From contig OX463781.1 of assembly GCA_949825025.1 (NCBI GenBank), positions 35,357,537 to 35,421,536 on the forward strand: 64,000 bases of DNA, read 5' to 3'. Source of the DNA: Siphlonurus alternatus. Its lineage: Eukaryota > Arthropoda > Insecta > Ephemeroptera > Siphlonuridae. The notes under the pieces were generated by a model. The model was given only the letters and a program-made list of their open reading frames with translations, was not told the DNA's origin and made no database searches. This document shows positions 47,118 through 58,479 of this stretch, piece by piece (the stretch's first letter is position 1; each line of letters opens with the position of its first letter). Made by a program: the position numbers and the translations under genes.

Positions 47118-49417
47118 GTCTGTGTGTATATATGTGGGCATAATTAATAGACAATAATGGTTGCATTTTTTTATTTCATAATTAGAAAATATACATAAAA
47201 TTATGCTTTTCTGAATTTTTTCAGATTTTTTGGAGTGCGGGAACTAATTTTTAAAAAATATTTAAAATATCTGAATTAGGGTGGTACATCTGATGAGACA
47301 ACCGTGACGTCATCAATAGCCAATCACAGCAACCGTGATGTCATCAATAGCCAATCACAGCACGACAAATGACGTCATGGTTGTCCCATCAGGTGTACCA
47401 CCCTAATTCAGAGATTTTAAATATTTTTTTAAAATTAGTTCTCGCACTCCAAAAAATCTGAAAAAAATCAGAAAAGCATAATTTTAGGTATATTTTCTAA
47501 TTATGAAATAAAAAAATGCAACCATTATTGTCTATTCAGCCAATTTTATGTTATATACAATGAGAAACAATGTATCACAAGAAATTCTATAATCAGTTTA
47601 CTATGCTTATATTTATTCACATTTATCATATGGAATAATAAACTGGGGTAATAATGCTACCCAGTTGAATAGACTTTTTGTATTACAAAAGCGTGCATTA
47701 AGAACAATACTCAAATTTAAGAAAAGAGAGTCATGTGTTACATTTTTTAAAAATAATAATATGTTAACTTTACCATCATTATATATTTTGAAATGTGCAT
47801 TGTTTAAAAGGAATAATTCTGATTTATATGTTCAAAATAATGATCATCATTCATATCATACAAGAAACAAAAATAAAGTTGCAATAGATATTCACAATTC
47901 TGGATTTTTGGAAAATAGTTCTATGTATCAAACAGCAAAAATTTACGATTTTTTACCAAATAGTCTTACAAATATAGCTAATCCCAATTCTTTTAAAAAC
48001 ATGTTAAAGAAAATTTTAATTAATAAGGAATACTATTCAGTTAAATCTTTTTTTAGTAGCAAATTACCAGAAAATATTGTATTGAGTTAACTTATTTGGC
48101 ATGATAATTTTATTGTTAAACGACTAATAATTTATTAGATAGTTTGTGTATTTATCCTGTTTTTGTATATAATTGTATGTATAATTTAATCTTAGTTTAT
48201 ATTTTATAATAAGTTTTGACTTGATCAATGTTTGTCTCTGTACAAGCCAAATGATTGAAAATAAAAAAATAAAAAAAATAAAATAATAACTATAATTAAT
48301 TATAATTATGTTTATTTAAATCATATCTGTGAGAATTGTTTTATCATGTTATAGGCTGGATATGTACTACATCATATAGTATATCCCAACTTATGCGGCG
48401 TACTGTATTACTATACTGAATTCAATAAAAAAAAACAATGCGTTTAAAATGCTTGTTCAATTTTTAACATAGATCTGATACCATTGATCTCTGCAGATGA
48501 ATAATTCTGAATCGTTTTGTTTTTTTAGTGTACTTAGCTGCCCCCAAAAACCTCCCCCTACAAGATAAAAAAAAATACAATAGGCAGCGCTATTGTTTTT
48601 CTGTTGACGAATAAAAAAATGTTTGAAAAAAAAAAAATAAAACTAACTTGATTATGAACTGGTGAAGAGAGCAGCAATAACGCACGTCGATGTTGTTGCA
48701 GTCTTGTTCAGAAAGCCAGTGGCCAAGTCGAATGTTCCTGCGAGAACGGATCATAGCTACTCTTGATGAGCCGTTTAAATGATCCAAGTAACCCTCGATC
48801 AACGATAAGATGTAAATGTACAACATCGCGTATCCCGCCGAGAAAGTTACTATTGTGAAGATGACTAGCCACTGATATGACCAAAGGAACAAATTAAAAT
48901 AATAAATCGATTCAAAGGTAGGATAATTACTTTGAAATGTTACCATTTTGTTAGTACAATTTTGATTATTTGCATTACAGATTACTATTAACACAAAACG
49001 AATAATAACTGAAATAAATATTACAGATGATGCAAAAATACAGTACTTCATTGCTTTTCTTTGATAATTTTTTAAGCGTATAGAAATTCTACTGATAATT
49101 ACAATTGGAATACTTTTAACAAGTTTATTTAGATCAATTCCTTTTCTAACAAATAAAAACATTTGTACAACAAATGTATTTGCCAGAAAAACAAAAAATA
49201 TATCTTGCAGAAATAATTGAAAGTTTAAAAATTCAATATTGAACAAGGTGACGATAGAGCCTGTAATTAGATATAAATTGACAAACAAGAAGTGTAAAGA
49301 ATGTAGTCTAGCAAGAACTTGACGCCAGCCTGGTCTTGTGTCCCAGGGAATGGCACCGGAGATCTGGAGAACCTTCACACTCCACTGAATATAGTACGAC
49401 AGGGAGCTTGGATCCAT
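41226..49417 (-). CDS. Insect odorant receptor (7tm_6 family), complete, five coding exons
   Basis: Ligand-binding subunit that would form odour-gated cation channels with the Orco co-receptor in olfactory neurons. Coding exons on the minus strand: 49417-48648, 46790-46688, 46044-45943, 41534-41361 and 41270-41226. Phases agree at every junction (2, 0, 0, 0), giving 1194 nt (397 residues plus TAA), a typical length. Donors are GTTAGT, GTAAGT, GTAAGG and GTAAGT; the last exon follows a long T-rich tract and CCAG. Family signs: several hydrophobic helices in exon 1; the HQFIINLVDQFNNIFS stretch across the exon 1/2 junction, matching the conserved HQ...FS region before helix 6; VELFIFFWISENIK; and a C-terminal LLIMSERCKIPLEINGYFF followed by a 15-codon end exon encoding VRNILLKNTFYVAQ. 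I chose the ATG at 49417 (context TACCATGG) over one 13 codons upstream at 49456. Introns 1-3 hold mobile elements. The receptor subfamily cannot be assigned. Confidence 0.85.
44107..45100 (-). CDS. Candidate two-exon micro-gene (32 residues) inside the third intron of the odorant receptor
   Basis: On the minus strand an ATG at 45100 opens MASNSRRGSSDDKT and stops exactly at a consensus GTAAGT donor (45058). A TTATACTTTCAG acceptor then opens a second exon at 44163 that continues in phase as VPGNLCTELQRLQNRSSV and stops at 44107-44109. Upstream lies a promoter-like block with a GCGCATGCGC site and a TCAGTC initiator (45318-45361). The coding pieces are richer in GC than their surroundings. 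I recognise no family. Exon 1 ends in phase 0, so it could also splice to the phase-0 receptor exon at 41534, making it an alternative first exon. A second AG seven bases into exon 2 would give another frame. An AATAAA on the minus strand near 43977 could end the transcript. Real protein product uncertain. Confidence 0.35.
44420..44945. repeat. Tandem repeat, unit about 203-207 bp, 2.3 copies
   Basis: Units contain TAATCAGATTT (44485, 44688; variant at 44895), CCATAGGACCGAAGTTGACT, CCATGACCCGGGAGGGGG and a T-rich block. A 136-codon plus-strand frame crosses the array and repeats itself (AHRTEVDFAH, AHRAEVGFAH), so it reflects the repeat and not a gene. Lies in odorant-receptor intron 3. Confidence 0.7.
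45318..45361 (-). promoter_or_regulatory. Candidate TATA-less promoter: NRF1/Ewg-type site plus insect initiator
   Basis: The palindrome GCGCATGCGC at 45352-45361, the core of NRF1 (fly Ewg) sites, is followed by a second ATGCGCA and, about 30 bases on, by TCAGTC at 45323-45318 (initiator consensus TCAKTY). The predicted start (A at 45321) is about 220 bases before the ATG at 45100. It is the only GC-rich spot for several kb. Inference from motifs only. Confidence 0.4.
46420..46636. mobile_element. Terminal-inverted-repeat element, family E copy 2, in odorant-receptor intron 2
   Basis: Matches 22679-22901 along its length (ACAACGGCGATGCGACGCG, AAATCCTATGCGGCGGCG). Same orientation, more diverged at the right end. 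Confidence 0.7.
47150..47532. mobile_element. Fold-back element with duplicated CRE/CCAAT module, in odorant-receptor intron 1
   Basis: Inverted repeat of about 380 bp, AATAGACAATAATGGTTGCA to TGCAACCATTATTGTCTATT. Part of the arms (CTGAATTTTTTCAGATTTTT) resembles family A. The centre has a 31-bp unit present twice in tandem (47299-47329 and 47330-47360) containing TGACGTCATC or TGATGTCATC plus AGCCAATCACAG, then one more ATGACGTCAT. Confidence 0.75.
47595..48290 (+). pseudogene. 5'-truncated non-LTR retrotransposon: reverse-transcriptase C-terminus and 3' tail
   Basis: An open frame from about 47595 to a TAA ending at 48090 reads SYGIINWGNNATQLNRLFVL, then QKRALRTILKFKKRES, HSYHTRNKNK and a terminal FLPNSLTNI block. 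This is the usual order at the C-terminal end of Jockey/CR1-type LINE reverse transcriptases (the YG..WG and LQKRALR region, HxYxTR, then LPxxI). The upstream polymerase domain is absent, as in a 5'-truncated insertion. A 3' UTR follows, ending in an A-rich (TAAAA)n-like tail at 48258-48290. The copy sits in intron 1 of the odorant receptor, on the opposite strand, directly beside the fold-back element that ends at 47530. No catalytic residues are present, so it is inactive. Confidence 0.7.
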
Positions 49418-49658
49418 GGTAGTCAGCACAGAAAAAAAAAAATATATTTTTATCAATTTTAAATCTACACAATTGTACGAATGTCAAGGTAAGTATAGTT
49501 TCTCCAGTTTTTAATTCACAAATTGTTTATCATCTAGCACATGCAACAACATTTTTTTATATTATTTATTTTTTAATAATATATATATCGATTTAAAATA
49601 ATTATAATACAATATTAAAAAAAATGTAATCCTATTTTACTGTTCCAATTAAAATTAA

Positions 49659-49700
<42 letters not shown>

Positions 49701-51360
49701 GTTTATTTCTAAATAAATATACCTAAATTCATTGCACTTAAAACTGTAATAACACTAAATGTAAATTTTTCTCTACACTGAAATAATTAATCAATAGATG
49801 GGTTATAATATGTGTACTTAACTAATATTCCAAATAAACTGTCACATCTAGTGTTTGAAAGTAAATTTACAATCTTATCATATTATCTGCACTATCTTTC
49901 ATTGGTTGATCAACATTTGCAACAGTTGCTTCCATTGGCTGGCTGATTATCAATAAGAAAAATTTTAACCTAGCAACGTATAGATTTAATTAAATTAATT
50001 TTCTGATTGGACTACCAGGATCTACGATTATTTTCATTGGTGTAAATATAAGTAAAAAATTACTTTTTGTTGTGGGAAGTTTTGTGCCTGGTTACAATAA
50101 AACATTCATAATTATATTGCATGCTTGGTGGAAGACAGAATTTGTAAATTAATTGAGAATGGTCAAGTAAATAATTAATTCTGCTGTTTAAAAATTTATT
50201 TATTTCTAATTAATGAAGTTTCTTCATTTTCAAACAATTATTAAACTCTTTTATTATAATAGTTGTACTGTATACATAAATTATATGGCACTGTTAGAAA
50301 GTTATTTAGTTATTTTTAAAAATTGACAAAAATTGTTAAATATTAATTTATTATCTTTCTGAAGCTTGAAAATTAGAAAACTATCCTATACCCTGTTTTT
50401 AAATATTATTTAGCTGAAATAATATTAACGACAGCAAACATATTATGTACACATAATTAGGACAAACTTGATTTTATTAAGAAACAAAAATGAGACTAAA
50501 TATGCTAGTGGATTACATAATTTACATGCCATAGTGCAATTAATCTTCAATACTTATACGTTTTACAGTTTCAAATATTTAATTAGATAATTAATATTTT
50601 ATAGCTTGACCTTTTTGTACGTGCATCGCTAATTTATTCTTACACCAAACATGCAATATGAATAATAAATTTTTGTCCATACGTATATTAAATATTTCTT
50701 TAGATACATTTCTAAATTAATAATAATCTATCAAAGAGGTTCAGCTGAAACAAGACTAGCTTGAAAGAAGACAAAATTGATTTAAATTAGAAAATAGTAT
50801 TCATGAGACAGTGATCGTGTGTAATTTGAAAACTAAAAATAAAAAGCAAAATAACTTAAATGCTGCATTTCAGATATTTAATTCAATATAATAAGAATAT
50901 TAAGAAAGTGTAGATATTGCGTCAAAAAATATTATCATTAGATGATCACTGAATTGAAGCAACGTCAAGAGTAGTGACTGTTTCAATTAAAAAATACATT
51001 GATCTCTATGGTGAATACATTCATCTTGTGTTTCATCCACAGTGGTGCACTTGGTGTAGTGTTCCCTTCCCCGTTCTCCAGACTTTGGATAACTTTAGAG
51101 GTCTAGACTATGCTAGACTTCCCACGGTTCTCTCAGTCACATCTTTATAGTAATTTCTGGGACGTATAACAGGTCGTAGCCTAACCGCGTTTTCAATCCA
51201 GTATTCTTAAAAATTACACAAACACTCCGTCTCGCGCGAGCTTTAAGCTCCTACAAGGGTAATTCTAGATTTAAGAACGAATAAAAAAAATACGCAAAGC
51301 ATATAACTTGGAACAGATTACACTACTTTGACATATATAAATTACTATTATAGCAGTTAC

Positions 51361-51943
51361 AATAGACCACTTGCAAAACTATGTTTTAGCAAAACGTAAA
51401 CAAACTCATTCACCCAGGTATTGTTGGTTGTTGATTATGTGTATTTTTTTCCCAATACATTGGACCTTATGGGAAATTCACGATTTTCACATACAGATTT
51501 CAATGCATTACATACGTATAATTTTAAAAATAAATATATCACCGGAATCTGCAGTTCTTGGCCATTTATAATATTGAAAATTGCATTGGAAGACGGTTTC
51601 TTTATTTCAATATAGTAAATTTAGTATGATGCCAAATCAGCCAATTACCCCATGCAATTGGCTGATTTGGTGTCATACTAAATTTACTATATTGAAATAA
51701 AGAAACCATTTTCCAATAAAATTTTCAATATTATAAATGGCCAAGAACTGCAGATTCCGGTGATATATTTATTTTTAAAATCATACGTATGTCACGTATT
51801 GAAATCTGTATGTGAAAAACGTGAATTTCCCATAAGGTCCAATGTATTGGAAAAAAAAAATACACATAATCAACAACCAACAATACCTGGGTGAATGAGT
51901 TTGTTTACGTTTTGCTAAAACATAATTTTGCAAGTGGTCTATT
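51361..51943. mobile_element. Very long near-perfect hairpin, about 285-bp arms
   Basis: From AATAGACCACTTGCAAAA to TTTTGCAAGTGGTCTATT the two halves are complementary across their whole length, with about a dozen differences by eye and only minor length changes. A 9-nt loop lies at 51647-51655. It has no coding function; short open frames occur in each arm as mirror images. It may be a young fold-back transposon, and if transcribed it would give a long double-stranded RNA. Confidence 0.8.
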
Positions 51944-53270
51944 ATGACATGAATTATGGACCAACCTAGCTGTACTACAAAATGAACAATTAAGACATTG
52001 ATTTAATAATTCATGTATATTAATTTGTTTATGAAGAAATGTACCATATTGACGATTTTTTCAAATACTGATTATCTATATATAATAATTTAAATTACGT
52101 CTACGCATGTATGTTGACTTGTCTTTCTATATAATATTAATAAAATTTTGAAACAGGGAACAAATTTGGGAACAAACAGACAAACAGGAGTTTGTTTTCT
52201 CTAAGAAAAAAAAAATACAATAAACAAAAAACAAATGCGTACATGCATATGTTATCAATTACCCCGATCTAAGAATATAAATTTTAAAAACTTTAAAAAT
52301 AATTCACTATAATAATATATACATATACATGTATTGTCATTATCGAAGAATGAATGAAATATTTTTTTGAGCTATAGAGATTCGTCATGAAGAACCGGAT
52401 AGCTTTTGGATGGTCTTTATAAATATGACATCCCGATCAAGATTCAAAACAAGACAAAAACTAAAAAAAATTGGAATGAAGGTTCATTTTCTACATGCAG
52501 GTTAGTTAAGGGGGGGGGACGTAGAGGATATCACTTGATCTTATTTGAAAGTATCCAAATGCATCGTTTCGCAACTGGCGAAAATATAAAAAAATACACA
52601 AGAAGATCAAACTCAAAAGACACGTGCAGCTTTATTTTTACGCAATAGGGGTACGTAGTATCCGTTTTACTCTGTAGATGTCACTATATGTATGAAACGT
52701 TGGTATCTATAAATAGACGGGTACAGACAGGTACGGTAAACACACGCCCCAAAAAGTCAGATATATTCCATTTTAGTTACATTGGGTGTAATTATTTTAT
52801 TCAATTAAAGGACTAAAAAGACTAAAAACTAATTATAAAATTATTTTAAAAACAATAAACCCAATAAACTCTATAAATTATTTAATTATGTTATTTGAAT
52901 TAAGTCGAGGGATGAAAAGCTGCATATTATAATCGCGTGTGACGTGTGACTTCTAATTTACTGCAAGTTGATTTTCTTACTTGTTAATTTGCCATAAGGA
53001 ACATGCAGATATGATATTGGCTGCGAAATTGTCAGAATTAAATGGGTGTTTATTGTAATTAAATATCATAATTAATAATTAATGAATTCAATTATATCCA
53101 TCTAACTTTTTAATTTGAGTCTATAATATATAGACTATAATATAATCAAAGAAGATTCCAAAAAATTAATTTACCTGTTTTTATTTTTTTAAAGTAAAAT
53201 GTGGTCTTCTCCACTATGGAAAACTGATCTGTTTTCAAAAAAAAAAAATAAAATTTTGAATTAATTCAAT

Positions 53271-53592
53271 AATAGGGTATTGACCTCAAAATTTTTTATT
53301 GCAGAAATGGATAGAGCGTGCAAAGTTATGCTACCCTGATTTTTTTTCAGATTTTTTAGAGCCCGGGAACTATTTTTAAAAAATTATTGAAAGCTCTTTT
53401 TGTGACGTCACGAGACGCCGCTCCTTAAGAAAAAGATAGGACTTGCCGCCGCGTGACGTCACAAAAAGAACTTTCAATAAATTTTTAAAAATAGTTCCCG
53501 GGCTCTAAAAAATCGGAAAATAATCAGGGTAGCATAACTTTGCACGCTCTATCCATTTCAGCAATAAAAAATTTCGAGGTCAATACTCTATT
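53271..53592. mobile_element. Fold-back element, family A copy 2
   Basis: Inverted repeat of about 322 bp with arms GGGTATTGACCTC... and ...GAGGTCAATACTC. The centre carries two GTGACGTCAC sites flanking GAGACGCCGCTCCTTAAG and CTTGCCGCCGCG. Non-coding. Confidence 0.75.
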
Positions 53593-53935
53593 GTTATTAA
53601 AAAAAAATATGTAGAAAGAAAATCATCACATACGTGATCCGTCAAAATGTCCAATATACTATTAGGTTTTATATGAAATTGGGCCAATACTGTTTTAAAA
53701 GCAGAAAAAAAAACTTTGGTAAAATTTTAATAATTTTTATCGCCAAATGTAGCAAAAATGAGTACTTAATCTTCTTTTTGTATTGTGCGCAATATTACAA
53801 ACAATTTACATGAATGATTAATAACTGATTTTTTTCTTCAGTGTAGAATTGTTGTAAATACTATTTTATGATGAGTTGAAATAAATGAGACATAAAAGAT
53901 GACATATATGTATAAATATACAGTCACGCAACACG

Positions 53936-54448
53936 TTATATTTCTTTGAATGATTGATGATTAACTTGTATATATTGACGTAACAAACGTTTGAAGGCTT
54001 TATTTTTCTTATTGTTAGGACTTGGATGATGGTAACAGCTCTTCTGTAATTTGCAGAAGCCGCTTTGGAGAGCGTCCGGCTGAATGAGTTCCCTTCCTCC
54101 CTTGGGAATCTTCACAAAAGCAATTCCAACACCACACAGGATATTATAGCGTGCAGCTTGACTCAATTTCATGACATGTATATAGCTTTGTAACAATATG
54201 TTTTTGTTTTATACTTAACTATAAAGTGTTAGTCAGTTAAAAAAATATACTTACTTAATCGTCGATTTAATATGTATTATTTAGAAATTTCATTAAGTTA
54301 AAATTATCCAAGAGTGGTGTACCCAAGTTTAAATTCCAAGGAGAGAATAGGGCAAAGCCACGAGATTGTTGGGTTGCCTACTTACAGGATAACGCTCAGC
54401 CGTTTACTTCCCCTCACTTCCCCTCTTTTGTTATCAAACCGTAGCTCT
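53936..54448 (-). CDS. Unrecognised candidate 3' exons of a minus-strand gene
   Basis: Two coding-like blocks join in phase. The first, about 54448-54388, follows a long T tract and TTCAG and ends at a GTAAGT donor. It has just one open frame, reading LRFDNKRGEVRGSKRLSVI. The second begins near 54179 after TTACAAAG and runs in one frame to a TAA at 53936-53938. It contains KLSQAARYNILCGVGIAFV, then a basic tail with two Cys (SGFCKLQKSCYHH). Both blocks are richer in GC than their flanks. I know no matching family, the acceptor of the second block has a poor pyrimidine tract, and no start exon is visible. An alternative is a single 78-codon ORF starting at the ATG at 54172. Could be a real small gene or chance. 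Confidence 0.28.
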
Positions 54449-54674
54449 GAAGCATTGAAAAAAAAAAAAAAAAGTGAAAAATTGACTTTGTTGCCAGGTT
54501 TAATTATTTAAGAACACAAAAATGTAGCTTGTGCATTCTTTATAAACTAGCAGATGATATTGAAACGATATAAGATATAAATGTAATAATTGCCTTCTAT
54601 AATTTAATTTGTTTTTCTTCATTTTCCCCCTTGCACGCTGCTGATGCGACACAACAATATGGCGCGGCAGTGCG

Positions 54675-55045
54675 ATGGGGGGTCTTCAAATAACATCACT
54701 TAACCCAAACTTACAGGTTAGCCTAACACAGGGCTAATCCTCTATTGAACCGGGTAAAGTCACTCACGACCGTTACAAAAAAAATTGGATTGCTGAAATT
54801 TGTAAACAACACGCAAATAACCCCTTTTTAACCAATAGGGAGGCGTTTCAGCAAAAAGGGTTATTTCTAAGCCAATCGGAATTCAGAATTGGGCCTCCAT
54901 AAGCCGGAAGGGAGTGACTATACCCTCTATCAATAGAGGATTAGCCCTGGCCTAACACTGTCTTAGCGCAACAATGAAGAATACACTAACTGTCTTAATT
55001 TTTGGATTGTTGTAATTTGTGTTATTTGAAGACCTCCCCCCCCCC
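54675..55045. mobile_element. Nested terminal-inverted-repeat elements
   Basis: Outer ends GGGGGGTCTTCAAATAACA and TGTTATTTGAAGACCTCCCC. Inside, AGGGCTAATCCTCTATTGA (about 54743) pairs with TCAATAGAGGATTAGCCCT (to about 54949). The inner part also has AATAACCCCTTTTT / AAAAAGGGTTATT. Non-coding. Confidence 0.65.
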
Positions 55046-55253
55046 CCCCACAGGTTCCTGTAAAGTATGCAATATGCGTTGCAGTGACGTCACGTGGGTT
55101 TGACCTATAGTATTTGGGAGAAAGGAACTCGTACGTTTATCTTATTATCATATACTGGTGATCAAGCGAGAGGGTTAAGGGAATTTAACTTCCTGAAAAC
55201 AACCTCTTACTCATAATACTACATCCCTGTGGTCTCCGAGCACTATTATAATC

Positions 55254-55360
55254 ACTACGTACACATGATGGTGTTTAATATGGATCCTTTGACGACGGAT
55301 AAGTTATTCTTATGAGGCGTCGTCAACGGATACGTATTAAACACCGTCATAAACGTATGT
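55254..55360. mobile_element. Short fold-back element, family D copy 2
   Basis: Arms ...GGTGTTTAATATGGATCCT / ACGGATACGTATTAAACACC match family D, and the spacer GGATAAGTTATTCTTATGAGG is the reverse complement of that in copy 1. The arms have diverged more than at 10064-10172. Confidence 0.7.
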
Positions 55361-55540
55361 TGAATGTTAACTTGAAATACTGTTAATCCTATGAGGCGTA
55401 TTCAATAGGCACGCAACCCACCTATACTGTGGCTATATAAATTTAAAGTAGTGTTTGATATATAAAAGAAATATATAAGTGATCTCCACTAAAATACTAT
55501 AATATGATTATTTTGTTTATATAGCCTGTATTATTACTAT

Positions 55541-55914
55541 TAAAGGCATACAGGCCTCAAAATACAAATTAGAAAGTCACCAAGTGGGTTTAGAGTATAT
55601 AATCAACATTTGCATCATTTTTTTCCACGCGTGATGCATCCGTGCGAAGTCGCAGTTCAAAGTAAGAAATTTAGTCCTTGATGACGTCAAGAAGTCCTTG
55701 ATGACGTCACGAAGTCCTTGATGACGTCACAACTCAATGCTAATCGGTGCTAGCTGTGAGTTGTGACGTCAGCAAGGACTTTCTTTACAGCGCGACTTCG
55801 CACAGACGCACCGCGCGCAGGTAAAAATAATACGAATGTTGATTATAAACTTGAGCAACACTTAATGTCTGTCTAATTTAGTAATTTGTAATTTGAGGCC
55901 TGTATACCTTTAAT
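55541..55914. mobile_element. Fold-back element with a tripled 20-bp CRE unit
   Basis: TTAAAGGCATACAGGCCTCAA and its complement end this element of about 374 bp. The left inner arm holds three tandem copies of AGTCCTTGATGACGTCA (55673, 55693, 55713; period 20); the right arm holds one complementary copy (TGACGTCAGCAAGGACT). Confidence 0.7.
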
Positions 55915-57685
55915 ACGTATAATATATATTGTATAATGTTGAATATTAATTACAATAATTCACAATTAATATTCTCAGGTATTGCTTTAACAGAAATAAT
56001 TATAAATTTTATCAGAGAATGTTGACGTACATACATAATAATATACACGTCTTAAAGTTGATCCTGAGATAAAATATGTGCTATCAAATGGCATTTACAT
56101 CTATTTCTCACGCATCTATTCCTTACTTCAATTTGTAGTTTTAAAACTTTTAAATACATATGAATTAAGGTAAACTCGTGTGTTTAAAATCATTGAGCCA
56201 TGGGGTTATTAATAGGCAACTTTTTCAGCATCATAATAGAGCGGGTTACATACCTATAAGGGGCAATAATTTTGGCTGGCATAATTATTTGTATGTCTAG
56301 TGTACTGTATAATATAATATATAGCTCATGAAAGAGATAATAAAATGCACCTAGTTCCAATACCTTGTAATAATGGAAAATTCATCCAATTTCCATAATT
56401 ATCTGAATCTATAAGTTTGAAATAATAATAAATAGTGGATTGTGCAATTTTTACAGAAAAAATATCACATCAGAGTATCATCACTTTTTTGCATAAGTAA
56501 AACGTAGTGTTGCAAACAAGTAAAATGTATTAAATTAAATATGATGCAACAAAGAGCAAAATAATGTAAAAATTGTTTCCGGCATTTTATTATGAATTTA
56601 GTGAAAAATATTATTTCAAAATTAAAAAAAATTAATATGAATAATATAAATTAATTAAAAAACAACAGATTATCAACATTTTTAAGCCACGAGAGAATTT
56701 CATAATATGACATATAAAATGACAACTGAAAAAGGTATTGTGTTATGTGAACTAATTACAATACTATAAATGCAAATCTCCTAATAATGAATGGACTTTA
56801 CAATAATTAAGTATTCATCGATTTGCAAGTTATTTTATTCCGATAGTATTTTCAATTATTAATATTACATGATGTGTATAAGTTGAACTTATTTTTAAAT
56901 AAATAGAAGTTTTATCTATTATAGAGTCTGGATTTTGCGGCATTGATATTTAATGTCACAATTATAATATTTTCACTATATATATAGATTGTTTTATTTC
57001 AATATTTGTGTTTGTTCTCTAATTTAAAATCTTCACAAGGTTTCTCTGTTATTTGATTATTCAGCACGACTGAAAATGACTTCAAAGTTTAACTTAATTA
57101 ATTTATAGACTTTTGTTGTCTACAGTATTTTATGTTAATTATTTATATTTAATTATAGAGAGAAATTACACTTCTGTTAATTAACGTAACTTATTACAAT
57201 AAATTTTATTATAACTATGATTTTTTTTTAAACATTACAACCACAATTGTTTTTTTTTTAAGTTAAGAAGTACGTAAGCAATGTAAGAAAAAAATAAGTA
57301 TAATTAAAGACATTTTTTTTCACAATGTTTTCACATTATATAAAAGCAGAACTATATTAATATGAAAATATGATAATTTATATTAATTATAATTATAAAC
57401 AATAAAATAAACCACTCGGGACTTTTTTAAATATTGCTATTTTTATTTAAACAAAAAGAGTAAATGTATTACTTTAAAAAAATATATACATTGCAGTTGA
57501 CAGTCATAGCATTGTGAGAATGTACAAAAAAACAGAACGTTTTCTTTCCAAGACGTGCAAATGTTGTTTTGAATTAAGCAAAGTGCTACTTCTACTTGGC
57601 AGAGAGCTGGATCTTTATTGTTGATGATCGAGCATTCTTGTCTGTACTCCAAGTAAGGGGGAGAAGAAAACGACACAGAAGAAAA

Positions 57686-57794
<109 letters not shown>

Positions 57795-58385
57795 CATCCA
57801 TCACCTCTATATAGCAGCTCTAGCCAAACAAGAAGGCTGCATCCATCGTTGTAACCACTAACAAATATTTCTTATTATTTATCTTGCACATTTCTTTGTG
57901 GAAAAAAACTAAAAGAAAAACAGAATAGTAACAATGTTTGTTGTCTTAGAAAATAACTTTTAATATTTGTCTTTGCTAAATGAAAAGTGATTTTTACAAC
58001 ACAAGAAAGTTCAGTTGAAATAAATATTAAAATGAAAAATATTCTTTTCTTTATTTCTATATATTGTCTGTCATTCTAAAAGTAATTTTCTAAAATACAT
58101 TTTTTTTTAAATAAAAAATCCAATAATACGTTTCAAATTTCCATCAACAAAATGGATACATGTTATTTTTTAAGACACTGCATTTCCTGGTTTTTATTAA
58201 ATTGACAGGGAAAATCTTGTCAAGGTAGAGACAGCCTCAAAGTATTTCTCTCTGGGTTTTGTTATCGAATGTGTTCTGCAGCAGTCTTTTATTATATCTT
58301 TACTATATATACATATATACGTTGTTTTCTGTGGTGCATATACTGTTATATATGCGTATGTTAGTTTGTCGTCCTTCTTGCACTG

Positions 58386-58388
<3 letters not shown>

Positions 58389-58474
<86 letters not shown>
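58389..58474. repeat. (CT)n microsatellite
   Basis: About 86 bp of pure CT, 600 bp from the (GA)n run at 57691-57790. Confidence 0.95.

Positions 58475-58479
<5 letters not shown>

Noticed and set aside
57443..57676. 77-codon Cys-rich minus-strand frame
   Set aside because: Cys arises from AT-rich DNA and a CT-like flank; no signal peptide, no known spacing, no splice support.
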